From Puccinellia tenuiflora (taxonomy: Eukaryota; Streptophyta; Magnoliopsida; Poales; Poaceae), in contig QRDG01000526.1 of NCBI GenBank assembly GCA_012064385.1, forward strand, positions 546,406-610,405: a stretch of 64,000 nucleotides of DNA, in the 5' to 3' direction. Both the position numbers and the translations under genes were made by a program. Below the pieces are notes generated by a model. The model made no database searches. It saw only the letters and a program-made list of their open reading frames with translations, and was not told where the DNA came from. Below, piece after piece: positions 19,497-30,810 of the stretch; position 1 is the first letter of the stretch; each line of letters starts with the position of its first letter.

Positions 19497-22249
19497 TGTA
19501 ACAGCCCCACTTTTGGTACCTGAAAATATGAGTAAAATTTTCACTTTTGCATCTCATGTTGCATCATGGCATTTATATTAAAATTACCCACATGAAATAA
19601 TACTTTGGGTTAACATGAAATCAAGGTTGGTGAATAATATTGGACAAACAAAAATTCAAATTGAGCTTTCATATTTGTCCAGGAAGTTCCAAGAAATTCA
19701 AATATGTTTGTTGCAAGAATTAAAGCATTTGCCAATTCAAATATTTTAATGAAGCCCAAAATGCAAGAGAGCAACTTCTGAAATATCAACACATAAAATA
19801 TTTTCTAAATTGGCTGCAAATTTTATCACAGGTTCCAAATGTAATATATTGGCTCTGTGAATTTTCCAGAATTTTTAAAAAAATTTAAGGGCCTCAATTA
19901 ATTGCCTAAATCTTGCTGGAATTAAATAAAATGGAAAAAGATAAAATCCTGACAGGTGGGCCCCCTGTCAGTCTCTCTCCCCTTCTTCTTCCTGTGGCGA
20001 CAGGGGAAGCACTGCCGCCACGAGCACCGCGTCGCCGTGGCCTCCCTGGCCTCCTCCTCGTGCCCTGGCCCCCCTTGGAGGATAAGAGGCCTCCCCACGA
20101 CATGCTCCCTCTCTCCCCCTCCTTTTTTCCTCTTGTAGCAAACCCTAACCCTAACGGCGCCATGGCCGCAAGCTGACGGAGATGCCGCCGCACGCCGCCG
20201 TCGACACAGGGCTCCCGGAGCAGATCGAAGCGCGCCAAAAGCTCGGCCTCCTCCCCTTCTTCCTCCTCGCCCAAGAAATCGAGCCGGGACGCTCGGATTC
20301 GACGCGTTCGTCATCGTCCTTCCCGCCTCCGACCGACGACCGCCGCCGCGATTGCCGCCGTTGCAGCCCTTCCCCTTCACCGACGAGCACCTAGACGCGC
20401 TCAGGGTGAGCACACGGTCCTCCTGGACCTATTCTTCTCGCCCCTCTCCCTCTGGTTCGCCGTATCTCCTTAGGCCGAAACAGCACCGCCGCCGTAGCTC
20501 GTCACCGGAGCTCCTCCGGTGACCATTAGGTCCCTAGCGCCGCCACTAGACTCCCCACGCCGTGCGGAGCCAAATGCGCCCCCTCCCGGGCTCGCTAGCA
20601 CACGCACGCGACAGATCGATCCACGGCCGCGTCGCCGGTCACCGCGCGCTCACGCCCCGGTCCTGGCCTCCCGCGGGTCAGACCTGCCCGTGGGCCTCTG
20701 GCCGATGTGGCTTGCCACCGTGGCCACTACCCCACCAGTCAGTGGCTGTGGCTAGCCCAGCCCACGGTGAAAAACGGTTCGGCCTAATTCCTGGAATTTA
20801 AATAAAAGACAGAAAATGAATTCTAACTTTGAAATTGCATAACTTATGAACCACAATTCAGAAAAATGCAAATAATATACCAAAATGCTCAGGAAGAAAA
20901 TGTCTATCTGTTAGTGCCATTGGTAGAATTATTTGGCCAAAATAAATTGTCTTTATTTAATAAATACAGAAATGGCAGAAAATAAATGAAACTTAGAAAA
21001 TCCATAACTTTATGAATTTTGATCCAAAAATTGCAATTAAGATCTCAAAATGTTCAGGAAAACAACATCTAATTGTTAGTTCTATTTTTCTTTAATAATG
21101 AATCTTTTAAATTGCTGTTTAAATAAAATTACTAGAATGGCAGATTTAATTCCAATTTTGGAAAATTCATAACTTGAGAAATAATCACTCAAAATTTGTG
21201 AATAAAATATCAAAGTGATCAGCAACTCAAATGCTATCTAGCTATGTTAATTCCACAGCATGAAGACAATTTTCCCTTTGATGTCATTTTCGAATTGGTT
21301 AAAATGATTTAAATTGCATAACCGTTTAAATTACCATTTCTTCATCGTTAGTTGAAAAAATGCAAACGAATTACCAAATTTATTAGTGGAATAATACGTA
21401 TCTAATAATGTCATTTTCATGCATGTAGACCCCATATTTCAGTACTGGACATTTTGAATAATAACTTAATTCACTAAGTTAAATATGGAGTTTTAACCCG
21501 TTAATTGCAATATTTATTTTAGGGGTTCCATTTAACTTGTGGGACATGCCCAATACCATTTCAATGCATAACTTGACCATATCATCATGATTGTGCATTG
21601 CACCTTTGTATTCGTGTTATTTATTTCGTTTCCTGTATTGTTTGTGTATCGGTAGATTCAGGAGTCGAGGTTCCACCACAATACCTCGACGATCAGCGCA
21701 ACCAGTACTATCAGCAAGGCAAGAGCTAACCTAACCTTTTGTGCATATCTCATCCTATTTAGTACAAGTATTTTCTCCACCAGAATATTGCATTCGATTC
21801 TAGAAACAACTTTTGTTCAGTGGTTAGAGGATCGTATAACTTGCATGCTCCCTGAACCATTATCTGTTTCCCTTCCTATTAACCATAGGTTGATGTGTCG
21901 GCCTGAGATAATTCATATCTGTTGTATGTTATGCTTAGATATGCTTAGCCATGCGTAGTCGAATGCTTAAGTTGTTCGTTGATTATTTACATACATGTGA
22001 AGTTGATGGAATGTTCGGACAGTGGTGGAAACTTGTGTTAATAAATAATTGCTAAGAAGGCTGGGATGAGTTGCCATCGGGGATGGTGTTTTGTCTCGTT
22101 CCTGCACCTAGGTGCGAGTTCTTGTCTCTTGAACCAAGATCTAGCGTGCTACCATCGGTGGGGGCATGGGCCCCTTACTAACTAAATAACTTGTGCAGGC
22201 GTATCCAAGGGTCCTCTAGTTTGCGCTTTCCATTTGCGAGTGTGTGGTT

Positions 22250-22300
22250 GGTGATGATGATGATGATGATGTGATGATGATGATGTGATGAGGATGGTGT
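22250..22300 (+). repeat. (GAT)n microsatellite in the Chromo-A LTR
   Basis: Runs of GAT/GATGAT with two TGTGAT interruptions. The Chromo-B and Chromo-C LTRs lack the expansion at the same place. Confidence 0.8.
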
Positions 22301-22893
22301 TGAAATAGGCACTGAACTTGTCCCGTCGTCACGATGACGCTTGGATAGTCTCATGAGAGGTAAAGGTTTAACCGCGCCCGCCCTGCCGGCTTTCCCCGGA
22401 AGAGAGCTAATTGTACAGCCAAGGGGTCGGACGGTACCAATGGATAAAAACAGTACACCCTTGCAGGGTTTAATCTTTTTGAAAAGCCGTGTCCGCAGTT
22501 ATGGACAACTTGGGAATAGATTATGAGATCATAGAGAATATTTAACCTAATTGATATGGCAGCTAGAGGTTGCATAATCAACGTGTGATAAAGGTTCATT
22601 TCCTCGAGGGTGATTCGAGGGAGTGCCTTGGTGGATATGAGTGGTGAATGCTGGTTACTACTGGTGCAAGGTGACCCGAACAAAGAAAGTTTTACTATCT
22701 TATCCCCTTTGAGAAAAACCTTCTGAGTATTCGGTGCCATGAGTCCTAGTGTTACCCGAAAGGAAAACTAGCTTTCTGCAAAACCAACTACTATACAGCT
22801 TTGAAGCCAAACAACATCGGGCCTATATCGCCCTACTAATTCTTGCGAGTACGTCGTACTCAGCCTTGCTTTGTTGATTATTATTTGTTTCAG

Positions 22894-22946
22894 AGGAGGA
22901 CGTCACCGAACTGGAATGTGGGTTCTTTATTGACATCGACGAGTAG
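22894..22946 (+). other. Conserved 53-bp exon-like segment, Chromo-A LTR copy
   Basis: Follows TTTCAG and reads EEDVTELECGFFIDIDE then TAG. Equal-length counterparts are at 32822-32874 and 39926-39978. See the separate finding. Confidence 0.4.
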
Positions 22947-23409
22947 TCTGGGGTTCCCAGGTGGCAGCTTGGGACGTCTCAGAATAGGCTGGCTGGGATA
23001 TGTTATTGTAGGCCTCTTAGGCCATAATTTGAATCTTGTTGTTGGACAACTGTATTTGCTTCCGCTTGATGTAATGTTGGGTCTGTGACCTCTGATTGTG
23101 ATTTTTGCTATCTTTCTCATATATGAGTTGAACTATGATCTCTTGTGTTGTAGAGTCTGTGATGTGCCAGTTGTTCCGCAGTCTTGGTCTCTTTACTATA
23201 CATGATAGCGATGTCTGAGCTTATGGCATGATCGAGGTGTTGTGTGCCGATGATCCATTCCGAGCACACCTGCCAATGAGTTTTGGCCTGGGATTGGTAA
23301 ACTCAGTAACCTTCGATTGTGTAGCATGACCGGTTGCACAATGCTTCATTGTATAGTTCTGGGGTCGGGGCGCTACACCTAGTGTGCAAATATAGGGTCC
23401 ATTCACAAT

Positions 23410-23895
23410 TAAGGATGGCAATTTTACCCATGGGTATGGGTACCCACGAGTACCGTACCCGTATGGGGAGGGTATGGGTACATTTTTATACCCATGGGTA
23501 GTATCCATACCCTACCCGCCAGTCGTGGGTAGGGCATGGGTACAACCATGTACCCATGGGTATACCCATACCCTACTCGTTTATACCGACATATGAATCA
23601 TATTCGGTTGACTTACTAGATATGACCATGAGATTGTGATTTCTAAAGTTAGATAACTGTCATGTATTCATCTACCTGTTACTGAGTTTGATAATTGATT
23701 TTTTTTGTCAAATGTGTTACCAACGAAAGTAAAACTCTGAACAATTTGTATACTATTTGATCTACCCAACGGGTACCCAATGGGTATGGGTACCCATTGG
23801 GTATGGGTATGGGTAGAATTTTGTACCCATAGACTATATAGGTATGGGCATGGTATTGCTCTACCCTGCCCATACCCTACCCATTGCCATCCTTA
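23410..23895. mobile_element. hAT-like non-autonomous fold-back element (MITE-like)
   Basis: 486 bp with inverted ends TAAGGATGGCAA...TTGCCATCCTTA. Sub-terminal runs of GGGTATGGGTACCC-type sequence on both sides can fold back on each other. The ends resemble the GGATGGCAAT termini of plant hAT-type MITEs. Flanking octamers TTCACAAT (23402-23409) and TGCCCAAT (23896-23903) agree at 6 of 8 positions, as expected for an old 8-bp target duplication. No coding sequence. It sits 32 bp outside the Chromo-A LTR. Confidence 0.7.
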
Positions 23896-25352
23896 TGCCC
23901 AATATGGGATTGTTTGGACAGACTATGCCATGCTTAACCCTAGAGACGCTATCTCATGTTCACTTGAAAACCTTGCAACCTCGTTCGTGGTAGCTAAGTT
24001 CTGTGAAGTTTTTTCATTGAAATGTCAGTATACCAACTTTCTTATTTTTCCTAGCAACTTACTCACATAACTGGACGTTGCGCGCAAGTTTCATATTTTT
24101 TTATGATTTTTAACTACTTATGGTCAACCCTGATCACTGAAACTCTGTCAAAACTCCTAAAACTCCGTCTGGAACCCCGCGCCATTCTGGGTCATTGATC
24201 ATTGTGCGTGGACGATATGGATCATGCGCTAGGGTTAAGCCGATCCGCGAGAAGCCTGGTTCTGCGACCTGATAGGATGGATTCGGTGGGGCGCTCCGTA
24301 GTTAGTTCAGCGGGCTGATCAGGAGCCCGAGCCAGCCCCGCACCAGTGCACATGCCATTGCCCTAGGGTTAATCATATTCCATTCCAGCACAAGCCATCA
24401 ATACAAATTCTTCTTGATACAGAAGTTATTTTTTGGTGCTAAATCCCCATTTTGTGTGAAGTAGATACCACAAATAAGATTGCAATTTTACCTCTCATAA
24501 TTTCCACACAAAGTATATCATATGGGAGGCATAATCGATAATATCTTTCATATTTGAGTTTTTTAAACTATATTCCACTCATTAAATGAGTTCAGTAGCA
24601 TTTACCAATGAAACAATCACATAAATCGAGAAGAAAACAAAAAATGGAAAACCTGGTGGAATCTTTCTTTTTTAGTGTACTAGTATTAGGGAAAAATTAT
24701 AAACTGGCAATCTAATTTTATCAAATATTAGTGTCCTAGACTCCGGGTGCTAGTTAGCGTCCAGTTCGTGTCGCTTTGTGGCATCGCACGAAAGCACGTA
24801 CGCAGATATGCAGGTAGACATAAAATTATCGTGGTAGTTATCGTACAACATGGTTGTGACATGTCTAAATGGATCACATCGTTTCCAATTGGAGTTAATT
24901 TGACCAAAATGTCAATGCACGTCAACTGTTCGACAGATGTACAACGCGCGTCAAGATGCTTGTGACGCGTCAAGATGGTTTAGATGACGCGGTTCACATT
25001 ACAATTATTTGTCCTGTCATTTCAACTGAACTAGTAGTCACATTATGATATCATTGTGAATAAGTCGTAATGTCCTGTCTTGTCAAACATAGGTTTTGGC
25101 AAAAGACAAACTGATCTCTCCCGTCTGTTATACATCCGCGGGCAGTTAATTGTTCTCGATCTACTCGCTGCACTAAATTGTTCTCATCGATTAAAACCTC
25201 ACTATGGTTCCGAGTTCTCTCCCCACTACTGCAACAAAAAAAACCCAACTCTCCGAACGAGCAACGGTAGCGACTAGTTTCGCAACAACAACTTCCCTAG
25301 TGATAACGCTAGCGACAAAGACAAGGAGGGCTACCATCCCTGGTTCGAGGCA

Positions 25353-25541
25353 GGGAGGCCTCAAACATCAACCCCGACTCTCCGAAGCCTTCCGATGTCC
25401 TCGATGACTCCGACGACGAGGACTCGGAGGACTCGTCATCATAGTCGCAGGAGAAGGACGTCGACCACGACGTCAAGGACGAGGACATGGCCGCAGCACC
25501 ACTGGTGAAGAAGCAGAAGAGAAGTAGGATTAGGATTTAGC
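25353..25541 (+). pseudogene. Possible acidic-tail coding remnant
   Basis: One frame gives a serine/aspartate-rich end (SDVLDDSDDEDSEDSSS, then TAG) and, after the stop, a lysine-rich stretch (KKQKRSRIRI). Codon usage is GC-rich at third positions (GAC, GAG, TCG), unlike the AT-rich surroundings. This is like the C-terminus of a nuclear protein, but no domain identifies it. Very tentative. Confidence 0.2.
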
Positions 25542-26027
25542 ATTAGCAGTAGGATTAGTATTAGTACTAGTGCTAGTATTAATAGTTTAGTCTAGTCGTA
25601 AGAACATCTTTTGTACTTAAAAAGTACTAATTAATATTAAGATTTCCTAATTTCTCTCAGTATCAATCATCAAATTAAATGTCTATCATGATCTAATCAT
25701 CGAATTATCTTTAAATCATCCAAAGCCTAGTTCTGATCTTGGGCCACTTTGAGTTCAAATAGCCTTTTTCGGCCCCGCTCATGAACTCAGCATATAAGCG
25801 GTATCACTCGTCAAATCAACCAAGTAATGTCCAAACGAGGTTGACCCGACGGAACCGGCCGCTTGACCATCCGCGAGCCTCGAAAGGGCGAAGTGGGACA
25901 AAACTGAAAAAACTAAGTAAATGAGACAAAACTAAGAAGAACTAAATGAAATCAAGCACAAAAATAAAACTAATCTAAAATAGCAATGCTCTTGAAAATA
26001 CACCAAATGAGGCTTTAAGAGCAACTC

Positions 26028-26313
26028 CAGCCACCCCCCTAGAGCCCCCCCCCCCTAGGAGTAATCTGCCGTTCCAGGTCGAACCCAACGCACCGGGTTT
26101 CGTCTGGGGCACCGACGGAAGGGAAAAACAGCGTGGGCCAGCTCTATCGGCGAGACAAACCCTGTTTCCGGCTGTTTTTTCGGTTCCCTCCAATTTCGTA
26201 TTCTCCATATCCCGCAGCTCCAACCATTTCTCACGGCGCATGCCCGAACCACCTCCAATGGCGTCGAGCAAATTCAGCGTCCCCCGGTCGGCCGGCGATG
26301 ACCCGCGGCCGCC
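26028..26313 (+). pseudogene. Possible 5' end of a gene or DNA transposon, cut by an Athila-like LTR
   Basis: AGAGCAACTCCAGCCACC followed by C-runs resembles sequence often found at grass DNA transposon or MITE ends. A GC-rich leader leads to ATG 26261 and MASSKFSVPRSAGDD, then the TGATAC LTR start interrupts at 26314. The rest is not in the window in recognisable form. Suggestive only. Confidence 0.25.
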
Positions 26314-26862
26314 TGATACATATCAAATGTATCTATAATTTTTGATTGATCCATGCTTGTTTCTTATCATTGTCACATGTTTTTACTATGTTATTATATC
26401 ATTTTTAGGCATTTTTGTTGCACTAACCTATTGACAAGATGCCCAGTGCTAGTTCCTTGTTTTTGTTGTTTTCTATTTTGGAAAATCCATTTATGTAAAT
26501 ATTCTCGAAATTGCGAAAAATTTACGGAGATTTTTTATTCGCCACAACGAAGCCAGGAACCAGAGGGCGGCCTAGGAGGTGACCGAGGGACCAGGAGTGG
26601 CCCCTGGCCGCGGTTCCACCTGGACCCGCGGGTAGGACCCGCCTTGGCCCCCTGGGCACTGCCTCGGCCCCCTCCGACGCCTATAAATACCTATTAACCC
26701 TAATTTCATCGAGGCGGTGATTATTTTCGACGAACTCGACCCGAAACCGCCGCCATCTCGAAACCTAATTTGGGGTGATTCTGAAGCTGATCCCGGCACC
26801 CTGCCGGAGGGGAGATTGATCCAGGAGGGCTCTACATTGCCATGCCTTCTGATGGTAGATAC
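26314..26862 (+). repeat. Athila-like LTR fragment, plus strand, first about 550 bp
   Basis: Begins TGATACATATCAAATGTATC and matches, in inverted orientation, the first part of the LTR that ends at 28448: GATTGATCCATGC, CCTATTGACAAGATGCC, TTTACGGAGATTTTTTAT, GACGCCTATAAA, GGAGATTGATCCAGGAGGGC. It stops where the next LTR begins. The CCTATAAA at 26678 is its TATA box. Confidence 0.7.
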
Positions 26863-28448
26863 TGATAAGTTGGTTGTGCCCCAAGCGAAGGCGGAATTGT
26901 AGCTAGTAGCAGTTTTCCCTCGTTTAACGAACCGAGGTTTATCGAACCAGTAGGACTTTGAAATCAACAACGAGGTGAATGTTGAAGATCTCTGGCACTT
27001 GACCTTCAACAGACGTGGACCTGCACACACTCAACCAAAATATTTTGCCCCCAACGGCGGAAAGGTTGTCAATCTTTCCGGTCTCACGGAAAACAAAGCG
27101 GTTAATTGGATGATGAAATAGATAAAATATGAAAAGTCACCAGAGGAGTAATGATGATTAAAAGCAAGTAAATGAGGTTGTAAACAATGTAAAAAGATGG
27201 ACCGGGGGCCATGAGTTCACTAGTGGAGTCTCATAAGTAAATAAAATATGCATGTGACGGGTGAATGAATTACAGCTAGGCAGTTGACAAGATCATAACA
27301 CAAACCCAATTTAGCTATGACAAAAAGGACAAGATAATATTTATGGAGGCATCACGACAAGGAACAAAGACCGTTGAGTCCAACTGCGTCTTTGTCTAAA
27401 AAGTCCACCGTGGGATCGCTATCCAGCCTGTCACCCAACGGTATTAAGTTGCAATCAACAGACAATTGCATTAAGTAAAGTGCATGAAGTAAGCAATAGT
27501 AATATCAAAAGAGACATTAACACCGCTGTTTTACCCTTAGTAGCAACAGCACACCCTCGCCCTTAGACGTTTCTGTCACTCATGCCCAGGAACAAAAGGG
27601 GGCATGAACCCACTATCTAGCATAAATACCCTCTCTTGGAGATACACACAATCAGTTGGCCAAAGTAACTACGCACATCGGAGAGCATGCAAGAACATAA
27701 ATTACTCATAAGAATCATGCACAATCTGAACATAACTTCATAATCCATCGGATCCCAGCAAACACATCACATAGCATTACAATAATCGATCTTGATCATG
27801 TTAGACAGCTCACAAGATCATAAGACATGAAGCACAAGAGAGAGAGAGACTACCAACTAGCTACTGCCATGGACCCGTAGTCCAAGGTGAGACTACTCAC
27901 AAATCATCCCGGAGGAAGGCATGACGATGAAGAGCCCTCCTGGATCGATCTCCCCTCCGGCAGAGTGCCGGGATCAGCTTCAGATTGGACCTCGAACTAG
28001 GGTTTTCGGTGACGGCGCGTCGGGGTCGAGTTTCTGGAAAAATAATCGCTTTGATGTTTTTAGGTTATTTCTGATTTTATAGGCGTCGGAGGGGGCCGAG
28101 GGGACGCCCCAGGAGCAGGGGCGGGTCCCACCCGCGGGTCTAGGTGGGGCTGCGGTAGCAGGCCGTCCCTGCCCTGTCGGTGGCCCCCCAGGCTTCCCTT
28201 TGGTCCACTGGTGTCTTCCGTCGCATAAAAAATCTCCGTAAATTTTGGTGCAATTCCGAGAATATTTCCAGAAGTAAATTTCTGAAACAAAAAGACAGCA
28301 GAAACAGGGAACTGACACTTGGCATCTTGTCAATAGGCTAGTCCGACAAAATGCATAAAAATGATATAAATGACAGTAAAAACATGTGACAATAACACAA
28401 AACTAGCATGGATCACTCAAAAATTATAGATACGTTTGAGACGTATCA
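26863..28448 (-). repeat. Athila-like 3' LTR, minus strand, 1.59 kb
   Basis: Read on the minus strand it starts TGATACGTCTCAAACG at 28448 and ends AACTTATCA at 26863. The start, length of about 1.6 kb and flanking sequence fit Triticeae Athila-group elements (Sabrina-like). This is recalled family knowledge, not a search. A TATA box (CCTATAAAAT on the minus strand) lies near 28080. ORFs within it are incidental. Confidence 0.65.
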
Positions 28449-29297
28449 GCATCCCCAAGCTTAACTCCTAGTCGTCCTCGAGTAGTTAAGTGATAACAAA
28501 TAATTTTTGATGAGACATGCAACCAACACAATCTTGATCGAGATAGTGATGCAAATCAAAGGATGTGAATGAAGAGATACAAAACAATTGTCTATAATTG
28601 ATAGCTAGAAAGCAATGAATAAACAAGTTGAATCATCCAAGCAGAATCTTTCATAAATAGTATGTCAAAGACATGAAAACACTGTGATCAACATATTTGA
28701 GAATGAACACAAAGGAAGATGTAAGCATTAGCAAAGAGCTTCAACTTCCAACGACTTATCTTATAGATAAAGTCAATATAAAGATTCATGTTTAATCTTG
28801 ATAATGTAATATGCTCAACGATACCCAGGGTCAATGCTAGATGTTTGCTTTTGTGGAGATAGAAGGACAAAAGGGAAAACTGACTCAACATTAAAAGTAA
28901 AAGAAAGGCCCTTCGTAGAGGGAAGCAGGGATTAGTCATGTGCTAGAGCTTTTTGTTTTTTTTTTAACAGAAGTAAAATGATTTTGAGGTATGCATGCTT
29001 TCGTCAACGACTTCACAACAGAGAAACTATCTAGTCCCTCATGACAAGCAAGGTTTTTAGACTTGTGAGAGCAGCTGGTTCTTAGAAGAGCGAGTACGAT
29101 CTTCATTCTCCTTGGTTTCACCACTGTCCAATGTTTGGGCTGATTTCTCAGATTTGCATTACGCGGAGGAGAATTGTGAGTTATATTTATATTTCTGCTT
29201 CAGCTGCTCTCGGGTTGATTCAAGTGAAGACATAATCCATCAACACCGGGTGAAAGGGGGGGAAATGACCTCGCTTTTCACAAGTTATATCTAGCTC
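28449..29297 (-). mobile_element. Athila-like internal region (3' non-coding part), minus strand
   Basis: Directly before the LTR start on the minus strand is AAGCTTGGGGATGC, a polypurine-tract-like sequence. The remaining 0.8 kb has no ORF over 85 codons and reads like the long 3' untranslated part of Athila elements. It is cut off at 29298 by the Chromo-B LTR. Confidence 0.55.
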
Positions 29298-30654
29298 TGT
29301 AACAGCCCCAGTTTGGTACCCTAAAATATGGGCCAAATTTTCACTTTTTGCTTTGCAACATTGCATCATGGCATCCATTTAAATTGCTAATTTTAAATAA
29401 AGCAACACCTGGAAATTAAAACAAAGGAAGCAAAAACCTTCCCAAAATTCCAAACTAAATGCATTGCCCAAAATGACAAAACCAAATTATTCTGGAATTT
29501 CCAATTTGTCTAGGAAGTTCCAAGAATACATTTTATAAATATTTTCCAAAGGCAATTTCTTGCCAAGCAAAGAAATAAAATTGAGAATTAAAAATTGGTT
29601 CAAACCAATCCCTATTTTTGAAACCAAGTTAAACTTTTCGAAAATTCAAAAGAAAATATGGGGAGCTTCATTATTATATTGGGAGCCTCCATGAATATTT
29701 TCATTATTTTTGAAGTTGCTTAAGTACTCCAAATAAATATATTTTGGAAATTATCAAAAATGACCATATTTAAACTCTATGAACAAATGTGGAACAAAAC
29801 ATGTTATTTTGGAGCACCAATTTTAGTACAGCTTCTAAATGATATGGGAAGCCTATTTGAATTTTTCCAAATTTTTGGAAATGTTCTAGTGCCTCATTTT
29901 AATTCCCTAAAAGCCTGCTAGACCCTTTTGTAATTAAAATTAAATGGTGCCGGGGTTTTTTTGCAAATGGGACGTCCTCGTCCTCACTGTCGCCACAGTG
30001 GGCGAATTGTGGCGCCATGCCGCCCCCGCGCCCATGCCGCCGACGCGCTCGACCGCGCGAGGCTCACCCCTCTGCGTGGACAAGAGGCCCCCCCACGACG
30101 CCCTACTCCTCTCTCTCCCCCCGGCCCCTTACCTGCTCCCCTGCTCTCCTCTCTCTCTCGTCTCTCTTCCGCGCGACCTAGCAGCCCTGACCGCCGCTCG
30201 CCGCCGTCGATTGGAGCCTCGCAGAGTAGATCGAGGCGCACCAAGCGCTCTGCCTAGCCGTCCTCTACCCACTGGTCCAAGGGCGCGTTCCGGAGTCGCC
30301 CAACGGTGCTGCCATCCGCTTCTGCTCCGTCTCCGGCCGACGCGCCTCCGTCGAGCACGCCGTTGACTCCGGCCGTCCAGAAGCAAACCGACGCCGCCAT
30401 CCTGTCCGCCTCGAGCTCCTCTCCCTCCTCGCCGACGGTTCCGTGCCGGGAAGCTTCCAATCGACGGAATCGACGCCAACTTCCACGCCTCCGGCCGCCG
30501 CCGTCCGAGCTCCATCGAGACGCCATCTGGCCTCCCCGGCCCTTGCCGTCCCCTCCAATGCGCTCCTGGTGATCTCGCGCTCCGAAAGGACATCCTCCCG
30601 TTCCCCCTCTCCCTCTCGTCGTTGCTGCCGCCGTGCGCCGCCGTCGGTACGTGC

Positions 30655-30810
30655 CGGCCTGGGAACCGGCCTTGGGCCGACCCGAAGGCCGGATGCTTCG
30701 GGCAGGTGCCCGGCCTGGACGCTCGGTCTGGGCCTGCTATAGGCCGGTTACTTCGGGCCTGCGCCCGGCCTGTGGGCCGGCCTGGCCGAGCTGAGGCCGG
30801 CCTGTCTGCG
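30655..30810 (+). repeat. GGCCGG module in the Chromo-B LTR
   Basis: About 155 bp with many GGCC/CCGG units (ACCGGCCTTGGGCCG, GGCCGGTTACTTCGGGCCTG, GGCCGGCCTGGCCG). Similar modules occur in Chromo-C and RT-D but not in the Chromo-A LTR. Confidence 0.75.

Larger units (their letters stand above)
1..23377 (+). mobile_element. Chromo-A: decayed Ty3/gypsy chromovirus (Tekay/Del-like), split by Tat-1
   Basis: A long-LTR chromovirus read on the plus strand: end of the 5' LTR, Met-type primer site, leader, gag, protease, RT-RNase H, then a nested insertion at 4350-17857, integrase, chromodomain-like tail, polypurine tract and a full 3' LTR of 3.88 kb. Assignment to the chromoviruses rests on the gene order, a CCHC zinc knuckle, the YIDD reverse transcriptase and a chromodomain-like C-terminus. 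The Tekay/Del lineage is an inference from LTRs of about 4 kb. Several stops and frameshifts make it non-autonomous. The left LTR runs off the window, so its target duplication cannot be tested; the base after the right LTR starts CCTAG. Confidence 0.85.
19497..23377 (+). repeat. Chromo-A 3' LTR, 3.88 kb
   Basis: Starts TGTAACAGCCCC and ends GGGGCGCTACA. Internal layout shared with the Chromo-B and Chromo-C LTRs: an AT-rich first 450 bp, a GC-rich island (about 19970-20770), a long AT-rich part, the block CAGCAAGGCAAGAGCTAACC (21713), CCGGCTTTCCCCGGAAGAG (22384), TTCCTCGAGGGTGATTCGAG (22597) and a conserved end. ORFs inside the GC island look incidental. A splice donor-like GGTGAGCA at 20405 suggests a spliced leader. 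Confidence 0.93.
23896..26313. other. Low-copy intergenic stretch without a clear gene
   Basis: About 2.4 kb of mixed AT-rich sequence with no LTR, RT or transposase signature that I can see. The longest frames are under 100 codons and have no family resemblance. Two pieces could be gene debris and are listed separately. It may be the oldest DNA in the window. Confidence 0.5.

Noticed and set aside
25217..25245. CACTACTGCAACAAAAAAAA as a CACTA transposon end
   Set aside because: It resembles a CACTA terminus, but no inverted partner, sub-terminal repeats or 3-bp duplication is visible nearby.
26572..27030. 152-codon minus-strand ORF across the joint of the two Athila-like LTRs
   Set aside because: It spans two LTRs in opposite orientation, so it is a chance frame.
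29944..30742. Overlapping ORFs up to 154 codons on both strands in the Chromo-B GC island
   Set aside because: GC-rich sequence is depleted of stop codons in all frames. The ORFs are not conserved in frame in the matching islands of Chromo-A and Chromo-C.
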